A stretch of DNA of 64,000 nt from Rhodobacteraceae bacterium CCMM004. Lineage in GTDB: Bacteria > Pseudomonadota > Alphaproteobacteria > Rhodobacterales > Rhodobacteraceae. Below the pieces are notes generated by a model that saw nothing but the letters and a program-made list of their open reading frames with translations, was not told the origin of the DNA and did no database searches. How positions within the stretch are numbered: the stretch's first letter is position 1; each line of letters begins with the position of its first letter. The position numbers and the translations under genes were made by a program. The stretch is taken from the NCBI GenBank assembly GCA_004005435.1, contig RZWH01000002.1, forward strand, positions 124,001-188,000, read 5' to 3'. This document shows positions 1-8,674 of the stretch, in pieces.

Positions 1-1291
1 CCACAATCATGTCGATCTCGCCGTGGGTGACGGCATAGGGCGGCGCCAGCAGGACGTGATCGCCGCGCCGGCCGTCCACGCAGCCCTGCGAGGGATAGCA
101 CAGCATTCCGCGCCGGAACGTCGCCGTCTTGATCCCCGGCGCCAGGGCGTCCTCGGGGGCAAAGGGCGCCTTGCTCTCGCGGTCGCGCACCAGTTCCAGC
201 GACCAGAACAGGCCGCGCCCGCGAATGTCGCCGACATTGGGGTGCTGGCCGAACGCCGCGCGCAGTTCCTCTCCCAGATAGCGCCCGGCACTCTGGACGT
301 TGGCCAGGAGCCCGTCTTCCTCGATGACGTCCAGCACCGCCAGCGCCCCGGCACAGGCGGCGGCATGGGACATGTAGGTGTGCCCGTTCCAAAGCGTGCC
401 CGACCCGCGCTCGATCGACTCGCAGAGCGCCTCCGAGGCCAGGACCGCCGCAATCGGCTGGTATCCCGCGCCCAGCCCCTTGGCCATGGTCGTGACGTCG
501 GCGTGGACGCCCTCCTGCTCCAGGGCAAAGAGCGTGCCGGTGCGCCCGGTCCCACACATCACCTCGTCGGCGATGAACAGGACGCCGGTGTCGTCGCAGA
601 TTTCGCGGATGCGCTGAAAATACCCCTCCGCCGCCGGCTGGCTGCCCAGGGTCGCCCCGGCGACCGGTTCGGCGACGAAGGCCGCCACGGTCTCGGCCCC
701 GATCTCGTCGATGGTCCGGGCCAGTTGATCGGCCATGCGCCGGCCGAAATCCCGCTCGCTCTCCGCCGCGCCGCGGTAACGGTAGGCGTGGCAGGGGTCG
801 ATGAAGTCGCACCCGGCCAACATCGGCTCGTAAGGCGCGCGCCGCCCGGCATGGCCGCCCACCGCCAGCGCGCCCAGCGTGTTGCCGTGATAGCTGAGCC
901 TGCGCGAGACGATGCGGGTGCGCGACGGCTGCCCCCGCTCCAGCTGCACCTGGCGGACGAGCTTGAGCGCCGCCTCCATCGCCTCCGAGCCGCTGCCGAC
1001 GAACATGATCCGGCCGTGGCCAGTGCCCTCGGGCGCGGCCTCGACCAGGCGTTCGGCCAGCCGCTCGGACGGGTCGTTGGAGAAAAACCCTGTATGGGCG
1101 AACGCCGCCTGGGAGAGTTGCGCCGAGATCGCCGCGCCGATTCGGTCGTCCGAATGGCCGAGGCAAGACACCGCCGCCCCGCCGCTGGCGTCGAAATAGC
1201 GCCGGCCCGCGGCATCGACCAGGTAATTGCCATCGCCGCGCGCCAGTTGCGGCGGCGGCTTGCGAAGATCGCGGTGAAGAACAAAGCTCAT
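1..1291 (-). CDS. class III PLP aminotransferase, partial (C-terminus off left edge)
   Basis: Aspartate aminotransferase family (class III, fold I) enzyme that would move an amino group between an omega-amine or amino acid and a keto acid. 430 codons are present and the frame is still open at base 1, so only the last residues are missing. The ATG at 1291 gives MSFVLHRDLR. Visible are GSGSEAMEAALK (about 99-110) for the PLP phosphate, ADEV with Asp242 for the pyridine nitrogen, and TTMAKGLGAGYQPI with the Schiff-base Lys271. It diverges from the CoA-transferase operon across a 95-bp region with a promoter and an inverted repeat, so it probably belongs to the same regulon. The substrate cannot be read from the sequence. 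Confidence 0.9.
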   Translation of the reverse strand, partial: MSFVLHRDLRKPPPQLARGDGNYLVDAAGRRYFDASGGAAVSCLGHSDDRIGAAISAQLSQAAFAHTGFFSNDPSERLAERLVEAAPEGTGHGRIMFVGSGSEAMEAALKLVRQVQLERGQPSRTRIVSRRLSYHGNTLGALAVGGHAGRRAPYEPMLAGCDFIDPCHAYRYRGAAESERDFGRRMADQLARTIDEIGAETVAAFVAEPVAGATLGSQPAAEGYFQRIREICDDTGVLFIADEVMCGTGRTGTLFALEQEGVHADVTTMAKGLGAGYQPIAAVLASEALCESIERGSGTLWNGHTYMSHAAACAGALAVLDVIEEDGLLANVQSAGRYLGEELRAAFGQHPNVGDIRGRGLFWSLELVRDRESKAPFAPEDALAPGIKTATFRRGMLCYPSQGCVDGRRGDHVLLAPPYAVTHGEIDMIV

Positions 1292-1300
1292 GGATACGTC

Positions 1301-1328
1301 TTGCCTGCCAAACTATGTTTTGTATATT
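1301..1328 (+). promoter_or_regulatory. candidate sigma-70 promoter of the CoA-transferase operon
   Basis: TTGCCT (1301-1306), 16 bp, TATATT (1323-1328), about 59 bases before the ATG at 1387. The -10 box lies inside the inverted repeat at 1319-1335. Prediction by eye only. Confidence 0.4.
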
Positions 1329-1335
1329 AGACAAA
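1319..1335. promoter_or_regulatory. inverted repeat TTTGT-N7-ACAAA, candidate GntR operator (site 1)
   Basis: TTTGT (1319-1323) and its exact complement ACAAA (1331-1335) flank 7 bases. It lies in the divergent region between the aminotransferase and the CoA-transferase operon and covers the candidate -10 box. The same 5-7-5 layout, TTTGA-N7-TCAAA, recurs at 8675-8691 beside the GntR gene of this island. GT...AC half-sites are usual for FCD-type GntR regulators. Confidence 0.5.
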
Positions 1336-1386
1336 CCGGCGCGATGCAAGCTGTCGTTTCGATTCCAAGTCCCTAGAGTTCAGACC

Positions 1387-2553
1387 ATGACCCGCGCCTA
1401 CGACTCGCTCACCGTGCTCGACCTCACCCATGTCCTCGCCGGGCCGTTCTGTGCGTATCAGTTCGCGCTCCTCGGCGCCGACGTGATCAAGATCGAGCCG
1501 CCCGGGGATCCCGACTGCGCCCGCGGCCGGGGCCCGGACGCCCAGGCGAATGCCGCCGGGCTGGGCCTCACCTATCAGGTGCAGGGGGCGAACAAGCGCG
1601 CCCTGGCGCTGGACCTCGCCCGCCCCGAGGGACAGGCCGTGCTGCGCCGTCTGGCGGCCAAGGCAGACGTGCTGATCGAGAACTTCTCGACCGGGTCGCT
1701 GGACGCCCTGGGGCTCGGCGCCGCCGCCCTGCGCGCCGAGAACCCCGCGCTGATCTACTGTTCGATCACCGGCTACGGCGCCACCGGACCCCGCGCCGCC
1801 ACCGGCGCATATGACAATGTGATCCAGGCCGCCGCGGGCGTCATCGCCCAGAGCGGGGGACACAAGCCGGGCCTCTCCTTCGTCGACTACGCCACCGGCT
1901 ATGCCGCGGCCTTCGCCGTCGCGGCAGCCCTGGCCCAGCGCGCGTCCACGGGCGTCGGCGCGGCGCTGTCGGTGTCGATGCTGGAGACGGCGCTGTCGAT
2001 GATGGCGCCCGAAGCGGTGGCGCTGGACCACGCCCCCCTGGCGGCCAAGCGGCGGGAGGCCGGGATCGTGCCCTACGCCACTGCCGACGGCACGCTGGTG
2101 CCGGGGGTCTTCAAGCCCGCCCAATACCGCAAGCTCGGCGCCTGCCTGGCCCGCCTGGGCCATCCCGTGCCCCAGTTGGCGCGGATCGAGACCTGGCAGG
2201 ACGTCTGGAGCCACGCCCCCGCGCTGGAGGACGCGCTGGCCGCCATTTTCGCCACCCGGCCGGCAGAGGATTGGGTCGCGCTCCTTCACGCCGACGACCT
2301 GCCGGCCGAGCGTGTCCTGACCCTCGCCGAGGCGATCGGCGCGCCGCAGGTGGATGCCCGCGGCTACTTCGCCGCCCATCCGGCGCGCGACGACATCCGC
2401 CTCCCCCTCGGGCCGGCGCGGTTTTCCGAGGGCGGGCCCGCGATCCGCCGCCCCCCGCCCCGGATGGGCGAACACAGCCGCGAGATCCTGGCCGAACACG
2501 GTCTGCCCCCCGCCGAGATCGACGCCCTTTTCGCCCAAGGCGTCGTGGCGTGA
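1387..2553 (+). CDS. CaiB/BaiF family (class III) CoA-transferase
   Basis: Moves CoA between a donor acyl-CoA and a carboxylic acid, probably activating an intermediate of this pathway. 388 residues, the usual length. The start at 1387 gives MTRAYDSLTVLDLTHVLAGP, the typical family N-terminus; the frame is open upstream to 1315 but that part runs into the promoter. Family features are GADVIKIEPPGDPDCARG near the N-terminus, CSITGYGATGP at about 125-135, and the Asp of SFVDYATG (D167), which should be the catalytic acid that forms the acyl anhydride. First gene of a run of seven on this strand; its stop overlaps the next start (TGATG). Confidence 0.92.
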   Translation: MTRAYDSLTVLDLTHVLAGPFCAYQFALLGADVIKIEPPGDPDCARGRGPDAQANAAGLGLTYQVQGANKRALALDLARPEGQAVLRRLAAKADVLIENFSTGSLDALGLGAAALRAENPALIYCSITGYGATGPRAATGAYDNVIQAAAGVIAQSGGHKPGLSFVDYATGYAAAFAVAAALAQRASTGVGAALSVSMLETALSMMAPEAVALDHAPLAAKRREAGIVPYATADGTLVPGVFKPAQYRKLGACLARLGHPVPQLARIETWQDVWSHAPALEDALAAIFATRPAEDWVALLHADDLPAERVLTLAEAIGAPQVDARGYFAAHPARDDIRLPLGPARFSEGGPAIRRPPPRMGEHSREILAEHGLPPAEIDALFAQGVVA

Positions 2554-3449
2554 TGTCCTGGCCGGTTCGACCCGCGCCGCGCCTGTGGACGCGGCTGCCC
2601 GAGGCGCTGCACCACCGCGGCGCGCCCAGCCCCTGGGCGGCGATGACCCGGCCCGGACAGCCCCTGCATTCGTTTCTCGAGGCGCCGTTCTTCGACGCGA
2701 AGGGCGATCTGTGGCTGTCGGACGTGGCGAGCGGGCGGATCCTGCGCGTCACCCCCGGCGGGGACTGGAGCGTCGAACACGCCTACGAGGGCGCGCCCCA
2801 CGCCATGCGGCCGCGCGCCGACGGCACGCCCCTCGTCGCCGACTACTACCGCGGGCTGGGGCGGCTGGAGGGGGGCGGCTTCGTCCCCGTCAGCACGGGC
2901 CTGCCCGACCGGCCGTTCCTCGGACTGTCGGACATGGCCCCCGCCCCCGACGGCGCGATCTGGATCACCGATTCGGGGCGGAGCAGCCTCAGCGATCCCA
3001 CCGGCCGCCTCTGGCGTTACGCCCCCGGCGGCGCGCTGCGCCTGGTGCTGTCGAACGTGCCCTACGCCAACGGCGTGGCCCTGTCGCCCGACGGCGCCTG
3101 GGTCTACCTGGCCGCCACACGGGCCAACCAGGTCTGGCGCCTCGCCGCCGCTCTGCCGGCCCAGGGGCCGCCCATGGCCGGGGTGTTCCTGCACCTGTCG
3201 GGCGGACTCGGCCCCGACGGCCTGGCCACCAATCCGCTGGGCTGGCTCGCCGTCGCCCAGGCCCAGGCGGGCCGCGCCTATGTCGTCGACGCCCTGGGCG
3301 ATGCGGTGGCCGAGGTGCGGCTGCCCGACGGGCGCTGGACCACCTCCGTCGCGTTCCACCCCGACGACCCGCACCGCCTGGTCATCGTCGAGGCCGAGCG
3401 TGGCGCCCTCTTCATCGCCGATCTGCCCCAGCAAAAGGACATCCTATGA
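2553..3449 (+). CDS. SMP-30/gluconolactonase/LRE family protein (copy 1)
   Basis: Predicted cytosolic beta-propeller, 298 residues, of the SMP-30/gluconolactonase superfamily, whose members hydrolyse sugar lactones with a divalent metal. Repeated propeller strands are visible, for example PFFDAKGDLWLSDVASGRILRV, APDGAIWITDSG and VPYANGVALSPDGAWVY; the last holds an Asn and an Asp typical of the metal site. No signal peptide. The start at 2553 overlaps the CoA-transferase stop by one base, so translation is coupled. A second, divergent member closes the island at 16256-17134. Either could act on a lactone made by the SDR dehydrogenases; the actual lactone is unknown. Confidence 0.85.
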   Translation: MSWPVRPAPRLWTRLPEALHHRGAPSPWAAMTRPGQPLHSFLEAPFFDAKGDLWLSDVASGRILRVTPGGDWSVEHAYEGAPHAMRPRADGTPLVADYYRGLGRLEGGGFVPVSTGLPDRPFLGLSDMAPAPDGAIWITDSGRSSLSDPTGRLWRYAPGGALRLVLSNVPYANGVALSPDGAWVYLAATRANQVWRLAAALPAQGPPMAGVFLHLSGGLGPDGLATNPLGWLAVAQAQAGRAYVVDALGDAVAEVRLPDGRWTTSVAFHPDDPHRLVIVEAERGALFIADLPQQKDIL

Positions 3450-4345
3450 ACCGCGACACGCTGCACGGATTCGTGCCCGCAACCGTCACGCCCTTTTCCC
3501 ACACGGGCGAGATCGTGTGGGAGGCGTTCGCAGAGGTGCTGGACTTTCTGGTCGGCCGCGGCGCCTCGGCGATCTGCGTCGCCGGGGACAACGGCGAGAG
3601 CTGGGCGCTCAGCGCGGTGGAACGCGGGCAGCTCGTCCGCTTTGCCAAGGACCGGCTGGGCGATGCCGTGCCGGTGATCCTGGGCATCTCGGCGCCGACC
3701 ATGGACGCCGTTACCGGCTATATCCGCGCCGCCCAAGAGAACGGCGCCGACGCGCTTTTGTCGATGCCCCAGACCTACGTGCTCAAGGCGTCGGACGAGG
3801 AGGTGATGCACCGCTTTGCCCGGGTTTCCGCCGCCACCGACCTGCCGGTGATCCTCTACAACTCGCCCCGGCGGGCGGGGATGAGCCTGACCGTCGATCA
3901 GATCGCGCGCCTGTGCGATGCGGGGAACGTCATCGGATTGAAGGAATCGCAGCGCGACTTCTTTCACCACAGCCACCTCCTCGACCGACTGGCCGAGCGC
4001 CTCTCGGTGATGACCGGGCCGTCCCACTATATCCTGCCGAACTTCGGGCTGGGCGCGCGGGGCTTCATCGCCACGGGCCCGGAGCTGATCTCGGCGCGGC
4101 CCTCGGACCTGGCCGCAATCGCGCGGACGCCGGGGTCGGCGGCCTATCGCACCGCCCATCGCGAGCTGACAACGATCTACGAGACGCTGATGCGCATCGG
4201 CACCTGGCCCTCGGCGCTCAAGGCCGCCCTGGAGCTGATCGGCGTGCCCGCAGGCGTGCCGCGCGACCCGGTGCTGCGGCTCGGAGACAAGGACACGGAC
4301 GCCCTGCGCGCGATGCTGGACGGTCTCGGCCGCGCCCGCGGATGA
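3446..4345 (+). CDS. DapA/NanA (dihydrodipicolinate synthase) family lyase or aldolase
   Basis: 299-residue TIM-barrel class I lyase. The Schiff-base lysine is K166 in NVIGLKESQR, the catalytic tyrosine is Y138 in ILYNSPRRAG, and R143 sits where DapA binds the substrate carboxylate. In DapA the motif after strand 2 is GTTGE; here it is GDNGES with D48 and N49 in place of the two threonines, so it is unlikely to be the lysine-pathway enzyme. Family alternatives are 2-keto-3-deoxy-sugar-acid aldolase or dehydratase and the hydroxyproline-pathway deaminase. The start overlaps the lactonase stop (ATGA). Its place among SMP-30, SDR and opine-oxidase genes fits sugar-acid or amino-acid breakdown. 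Confidence 0.88.
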   Translation: MNRDTLHGFVPATVTPFSHTGEIVWEAFAEVLDFLVGRGASAICVAGDNGESWALSAVERGQLVRFAKDRLGDAVPVILGISAPTMDAVTGYIRAAQENGADALLSMPQTYVLKASDEEVMHRFARVSAATDLPVILYNSPRRAGMSLTVDQIARLCDAGNVIGLKESQRDFFHHSHLLDRLAERLSVMTGPSHYILPNFGLGARGFIATGPELISARPSDLAAIARTPGSAAYRTAHRELTTIYETLMRIGTWPSALKAALELIGVPAGVPRDPVLRLGDKDTDALRAMLDGLGRARG

Positions 4346-4623
4346 GCAGGACCGCGGACACCCCCGCACCGGTGCGGATCACGTTCGACGGCCGTGACTA
4401 CGACGCCCGGCCGGGCGAGAGCCTGGCTGCCGCCCTGCTCCGCGCAGGCGTTCCGGCAACGACTCAGCGCCACGCCCCAGGCCCCGCCCGGGGGGCGTTC
4501 TGCTGGATGGGATGGTGCCAAGAGTGCCGCGTCCGCCACCGCGGCCGCTGGGTCGAAGCGTGCCGCCTGACCGTTTACGACGGGCTGACGGCCGAAGCGC
4601 GGCGGGCCGCCGATGTCCGCTGA
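4342..4623 (+). CDS. (2Fe-2S)-binding small subunit of FAD-dependent dehydrogenase
   Basis: 93-residue plant-type ferredoxin-like protein. Four cysteines sit at 54, 59, 62 and 74 (C-x4-C-x2-C-x11-C), the spacing of the small subunits of opine oxidase, hydrogen cyanide synthase (HcnA) and D-hydroxyproline dehydrogenase. It begins ITFDGRDYDARPGESLAAALL, as in those subunits. It overlaps the gene before it (ATGA) and runs 11 bp into the larger FAD subunit. Expected to pass electrons between the two flavoprotein subunits encoded by the next two genes. Confidence 0.88.
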   Translation: MSRTADTPAPVRITFDGRDYDARPGESLAAALLRAGVPATTQRHAPGPARGAFCWMGWCQECRVRHRGRWVEACRLTVYDGLTAEARRAADVR

Positions 4624-6031
4624 GACCGACATCGCCGTTCTGGGCGCCGGGCCCGCGGGCGGGGCGGCGGCCCTGGCCGCGGCCGCCGGGGGTGCGCGGG
4701 TGGTGCTGATCGACGAACAGGCCCATCCCGGCGGCCAGGTCTGGCGGAAAAAGGACGTGGACCTCCCCGGCCTCGCCGAGACACCCGAGACCTGTGCGGG
4801 CGCCCGCCTGCGTGGCGATCTGGAGGCCAGCGGCGCGACCTTTCTGGGCGGCACCCGGCTCTGGCATATCGAGCGGGTCGAGGGTGGCTGGCGGCTTCAC
4901 CTCCTGACCAGGGGCGACCGGGCCGAGACGCTGACGGCGCGGGCGGCGATCCTGGCCCCCGGCGCGCGCGAGTTCGTGCAGCCCTTTGCGGGCTGGACGA
5001 CGCCCGGCGTCTACGGCCTGGCCGGTGCGACCGCGCTGATGAAGTCCCAGGGCTGCCCGCCGGGGCGGCGGTCGGTGGTGGCGGGGGGCGGCCCCTTGGC
5101 TCTGTTCGCGGCGGCCGAAATCCTGCGGCTGGGCGGCGAGGTCGCGGCGGTGGCCACGCCGAACGGGCGCGGCGACTGGCTGCGCTGCGCGCCCATCCTG
5201 GCGGCCAACCCCGCCTTGGCCCGCCGGGGCGCGGAGCTGATCGCGCGGATCCGGCGGGCGGGCGTCCCGATCCTCTGGCGCCACGTCGTGACCCGCGCCG
5301 AGGGCGACCGGGCACTGATCCGCGTCCACGCGGCGCCCTGCGGTGCCGAGTGGGCCCCCACCGGCGCGGCGCGGGCGTTCGACGCCGACGCGCTCTGTGT
5401 CGGCCACGGTCTGATCCCCAACGTCGACGTGGCGGTCCTGGCCGGACTCCCGCGGGTCTACGACGCGGACCGGGGCGGCTGGGTCGTCGAGGCCGGGCCG
5501 GATGGGCGGACCGCGCTGGAGGGGCTGTTTCTCTGCGGAGACGGCGCCGCCCTGCGCGGCGCCGAGACGGCCGCCCGCGCCGGCGCGGGCACCGGCCAGG
5601 CGGCGCTGGCCGATCTGCGGGGCACTCCGGCGCCCCCGCCCGCCCCGCGGCGCCCCGACCTGAGGGCCCGGTTCGGCCGGGCGATGACCGCGCTGGCCCG
5701 CCCGCGGCCCGGGCTCCTCCGCCTGACCCGACCCAACACCGTCGTCTGCCGCTGCGAGAGCCTGACCCGCGCCACCCTCGACGCCGCCATCGACGCGGGC
5801 GCCGCCGGGCTCGACGCGCTCAAGTCGGCGACGCGCTGCGGCATGGGGCCCTGCGGCGGACGCTACTGCCTGACCGCCGCGGCGCGGCTGATCGAGGATC
5901 GCACCGGCGCCGCCGAAGGCACCGTCCCGCCCCCCGTTCCGCGCCCGCCGCTGTTCCCGCTGCCGGTCGCGGCGGTGGCGGCGGGGTTCGACTACGACGA
6001 CCTGCCGATTCCCGCCCCGGCCCCCCTATGA
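4613..6031 (+). CDS. FAD/NAD(P)-dependent oxidoreductase, opine oxidase/HcnB-like alpha subunit
   Basis: 472 residues. The N-terminal Rossmann motif is DIAVLGAGPAGGAAALAAAA, and a second dinucleotide-binding stretch, VVAGGGPLALFAAAEILRLGG, lies near 155-180. The C-terminal part carries a BFD-like iron-sulfur cysteine cluster, VVCRCES...CGMGPCGGRYC, at about 380-423. This layout is that of OoxA, HcnB and the alpha subunit of D-hydroxyproline dehydrogenase. With the preceding [2Fe-2S] protein and the following FAD protein it should form a heterotrimer that oxidises a secondary amine or D-amino acid at a C-N bond. It ends with ATGA shared with the next gene. The substrate is not readable from sequence. 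Confidence 0.88.
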   Translation: MSAETDIAVLGAGPAGGAAALAAAAGGARVVLIDEQAHPGGQVWRKKDVDLPGLAETPETCAGARLRGDLEASGATFLGGTRLWHIERVEGGWRLHLLTRGDRAETLTARAAILAPGAREFVQPFAGWTTPGVYGLAGATALMKSQGCPPGRRSVVAGGGPLALFAAAEILRLGGEVAAVATPNGRGDWLRCAPILAANPALARRGAELIARIRRAGVPILWRHVVTRAEGDRALIRVHAAPCGAEWAPTGAARAFDADALCVGHGLIPNVDVAVLAGLPRVYDADRGGWVVEAGPDGRTALEGLFLCGDGAALRGAETAARAGAGTGQAALADLRGTPAPPPAPRRPDLRARFGRAMTALARPRPGLLRLTRPNTVVCRCESLTRATLDAAIDAGAAGLDALKSATRCGMGPCGGRYCLTAAARLIEDRTGAAEGTVPPPVPRPPLFPLPVAAVAAGFDYDDLPIPAPAPL

Positions 6032-7125
6032 CCAGGCCATGGGACATCGCCGTCGTGGGCGGCGGCATCATGGGCTGCGCCACCGCACTGGGTCTCGCCG
6101 AGGGCGGGATGCGGGTCGTCGTGCTGGACAAGGGCGACCTCTGCCAGGGCGCCTCGGGCGTCAACGCGGGCACGCTCAGCCTCCAGATCAAGCGGGTGAG
6201 CCTGATGGACTACGCCCTTCGGGGCCATGAGCTCTGGGAGGCGATGGGCGACGCGGTCGGGTTCCGCAAGACCGGCGGCTACACCCTGGCCTTCACCCCC
6301 CGCGAGGCGGCGCTCCTGGAGGAGCGTCAGACGCTCAAGCGTGCGGCGGGGGCGCCCATCACCTTCGTCTCGCCCAAGGCGGTGTGGGCGGCCGAGCCCG
6401 GCATCGCCGACAGCGTCGTTGCCGCCTCCTACTGCCCCGAGGACGGGTATGCCAACTCGTCCCTGACCGGCGCCTACTACCGCGCGCGGCTCACGGAGGC
6501 GGGAATCGCGGTGCGCGTCCGCTGTCCGGTCGAGGGGGTCGAAGCCAGTGCCGGCAGCTTTGCGCTCGCCACCCCCGACGGGCCGGTGCGGGCGGCGCGC
6601 CTGCTCCTCGCCGGGGGCGCCTGGCTCGCCCCATTGGCGGCGATGCTGGGGGTCGACCTGCCGGTGCGGGCGCGGGTGAACACCGTGTCGGTGACCGAGG
6701 CGATGCCGGCGCTCTTTTCCACCGTGATCGGCCACGCGACCGGCCTCCTGACCATGAAGCAAAAGCCGAACGGCACCGTCCTGATCGGCGGCGGCTGGCA
6801 GGGGCGCGGCACCCCCGACGCGGGGCGCGGGCAGGTGTCGGCCGACACCCTGGCGCCGAACGTCGCGCTGGCCTGCCACGCGGTGCCGGCGCTCCAGGAC
6901 GCGCGCCTCCTGCGCAGCTGGACGGGGTTCGAGGCCAACGTCCCCGACTTTTATCCCCTGGCCGGCGCGCTGGGGGGCGTCGAGGGCGCCTATGTCCTCG
7001 GCTGCGTCCGGGGCGGCTTCACCATCGGCCCCTATCTCGGACGGCTGATGGCCGATCTGATCCTGGGCCGCGCGCCCGAACGGCCGCTGTTCGACCCCAA
7101 TCGCAGCTTCGAAGGAGACACCTAG
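6028..7125 (+). CDS. DAO-family FAD oxidoreductase, opine oxidase/HcnC-like beta subunit
   Basis: 365 residues of the D-amino-acid oxidase/glycine oxidase superfamily. The N-terminal DIAVVGGGIMGCATALGLAE binds FAD; the C-terminal YVLGCVRGGFTIGPYLGRLMADLI is the usual end of the FAD domain. It would be the substrate-oxidising subunit of the three-part dehydrogenase encoded from 4342. The ATG at 6028 overlaps the stop of the alpha subunit. Hydroxyproline clusters contain a similar trio next to a DapA-family gene, but no proline racemase/epimerase or semialdehyde dehydrogenase is seen here, so the substrate is left open. Confidence 0.88.
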   Translation: MTRPWDIAVVGGGIMGCATALGLAEGGMRVVVLDKGDLCQGASGVNAGTLSLQIKRVSLMDYALRGHELWEAMGDAVGFRKTGGYTLAFTPREAALLEERQTLKRAAGAPITFVSPKAVWAAEPGIADSVVAASYCPEDGYANSSLTGAYYRARLTEAGIAVRVRCPVEGVEASAGSFALATPDGPVRAARLLLAGGAWLAPLAAMLGVDLPVRARVNTVSVTEAMPALFSTVIGHATGLLTMKQKPNGTVLIGGGWQGRGTPDAGRGQVSADTLAPNVALACHAVPALQDARLLRSWTGFEANVPDFYPLAGALGGVEGAYVLGCVRGGFTIGPYLGRLMADLILGRAPERPLFDPNRSFEGDT

Positions 7126-7911
7126 ATGTCGCACGACACCCCGGACCCTGCGCGCCTGGACGGCCGCACCGCGCTCGTCACAGGCGGCGGCACCGGCATC
7201 GGCGCGGCCGTCGCGCGGGCCCTGGCCCAGGCCGGCGCCACGGTGATCGTGGCCGGGCGCCGGGCCGTTCCGATCGAGACCGTCGCGCGCGAGATCGGCG
7301 GCCGCGCCGCGGTCTGCGACGTCCGCGATCCCGCGGAGGCGGCCGCGGCGGTCGATCTGGCGCTGACCGAAACCGGCCGCCTGGACGTGCTGGTGAACAA
7401 CGCCGGGGTGCCAGGCCCGGTGGCGCCGGTGGCCGACGTCGACATGGCCGACTGGCGCGCCTGCCTAGAGATCAACCTCTTCGGCGCCATGCACTGCCTG
7501 CAGGCGGCCGCGCGCGCCATGCGCCCGCAGGGATCGGGCGCCATCGTCAACATGTCCTCGCTCATGGGCGTGCAGGGCTACCCCATGCGCAGCGCCTATT
7601 GCGCGTCGAAGTTCGCGCTGATCGGGATCACCGAAACCATGGCGCGCGAGTTGGGGCCCCACGGCATCCGGGTCAACGCGCTGCTGCCCGGCGCGGTCTC
7701 GGGCGACAACATGGATGCCATCCTCGCCCGCCGGGCCGAGGCCGAGGGCCGCACCGCCGCCGAGATCGAGCGCGAGAACTACACCGACCCGGCCGCGCTC
7801 AAGCGCTGGGTCGCGCCCGAAGAGGTCGCCCGCGCGGCGCTGTTTCTGGCCTCGGACATGTCCTCGGCCACCACCGGCGAAACGATCAAGGTGGACTGCG
7901 GGCGGTTCTGA
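7126..7911 (+). CDS. SDR family oxidoreductase (copy 1)
   Basis: 261-residue classical short-chain dehydrogenase. TGGGTGIG near residues 20-27 binds NAD(P); NNAG near 90 and the catalytic Ser (NMSSLMG) and Tyr-x3-Lys (AYCASK) are all present. It starts directly after the TAG of the DAO-family gene, preceded by GAAGGAGA. It should oxidise a hydroxyl of a sugar, sugar acid or polyol, possibly making the lactone for an SMP-30 protein. It converges with the GntR gene 8 bases downstream. Cofactor choice and substrate are not determined. Confidence 0.9.
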   Translation: MSHDTPDPARLDGRTALVTGGGTGIGAAVARALAQAGATVIVAGRRAVPIETVAREIGGRAAVCDVRDPAEAAAAVDLALTETGRLDVLVNNAGVPGPVAPVADVDMADWRACLEINLFGAMHCLQAAARAMRPQGSGAIVNMSSLMGVQGYPMRSAYCASKFALIGITETMARELGPHGIRVNALLPGAVSGDNMDAILARRAEAEGRTAAEIERENYTDPAALKRWVAPEEVARAALFLASDMSSATTGETIKVDCGRF

Positions 7912-7919
7912 TCGGGGGC

Positions 7920-8612
7920 TCAGGCTCCGGTGCCGCTCTCGGCCACCGCGTCCGCCGCGGTCAGGCTCTTGCGGATGACCTCGTAGGCGCTGTCGATGTC
8001 CTCGCGCAGCGCCGCGACCGCGCCTTCGACGTCGCGCGCGACGATCGCGTCGAACAGGGCGCGGTGCTGGCGGTTCGACACCCGATAGTGCCCGTGCCGT
8101 TGGAGCAGGTGGAAATTCGGGTTCATCCTGAGCCAGATGTTGCCGATCATCTCCAGGATCAGCGGCGACTTGGCGTGCCGATAGACGGTGAAGTGAAAGT
8201 CATAGTTGGCGTGGATGAAGTCCTTGACCCGCCCGCCCTGCTCGGCCGCCTCCATCTCGTCGAGGAGGTGTTTCAGCGCCGCCACCAGAGCGTCGTCGGC
8301 GTTGTCCACCGCCCAGCGCACCGCCACCGCCTCGACCTCCAGCCGGACGCGGCGCAGATCCGCCAGCTCCTCCAGGCTCAGCCGCGGCACGCCGATGGAC
8401 CGTCCCGACACCACCGTCAGGGCCCCCATGGCCATGAGCCGCGAGATCGCCTCGCGCACCGGCATGGGGCTGACGTCCAGCGCATTGGCGATGCTGGCCA
8501 CGGTGATCGACTCGCCCGGTGCCAGCTCGCCTTCGAGGATGAGGTTGCAGAGGCTCTGATGCACTTGGGTCTGCAACGTCTCGCGCTTGAGAGGCTTCAC
8601 ACCCTGCAACAT
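7920..8612 (-). CDS. GntR family regulator, FCD (FadR) subfamily
   Basis: 230-residue repressor type. The N-terminal winged helix (about 10-75) includes ITVASIANALDVSPMPVREAISRL, the GntR recognition region. The helical FCD domain has NYDFHFTVYRHA (Asp-x3-His) and later histidines (RQHRALFDAI) that in this subfamily hold a metal and the organic-acid ligand. The frame stays open upstream to 8768, but the start at 8612 (MLQGVKPLKRETL) is preceded by GAAAGGGG and gives the usual length. It is divergent from the ABC transporter genes and is the obvious candidate regulator of the whole island through the inverted repeats at 8675 and 1319. Confidence 0.9.
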   Translation of the reverse strand: MLQGVKPLKRETLQTQVHQSLCNLILEGELAPGESITVASIANALDVSPMPVREAISRLMAMGALTVVSGRSIGVPRLSLEELADLRRVRLEVEAVAVRWAVDNADDALVAALKHLLDEMEAAEQGGRVKDFIHANYDFHFTVYRHAKSPLILEMIGNIWLRMNPNFHLLQRHGHYRVSNRQHRALFDAIVARDVEGAVAALREDIDSAYEVIRKSLTAADAVAESGTGA

Positions 8613-8674
8613 CCCGTCGGCCCCTTTCGTTTGAACCAATATCGCAGCCGTCGGGCGAAAAGGGAAGACGATGA

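Noticed and set aside
3446-7125. Hydroxyproline degradation cluster (DapA-family deaminase plus three-subunit dehydrogenase)
   Set aside because: The gene trio and lyase resemble that pathway, but the epimerase and the 2-oxoglutarate semialdehyde dehydrogenase are not in the island, and the lyase motif GDNGES is unusual. Left as unknown substrate.
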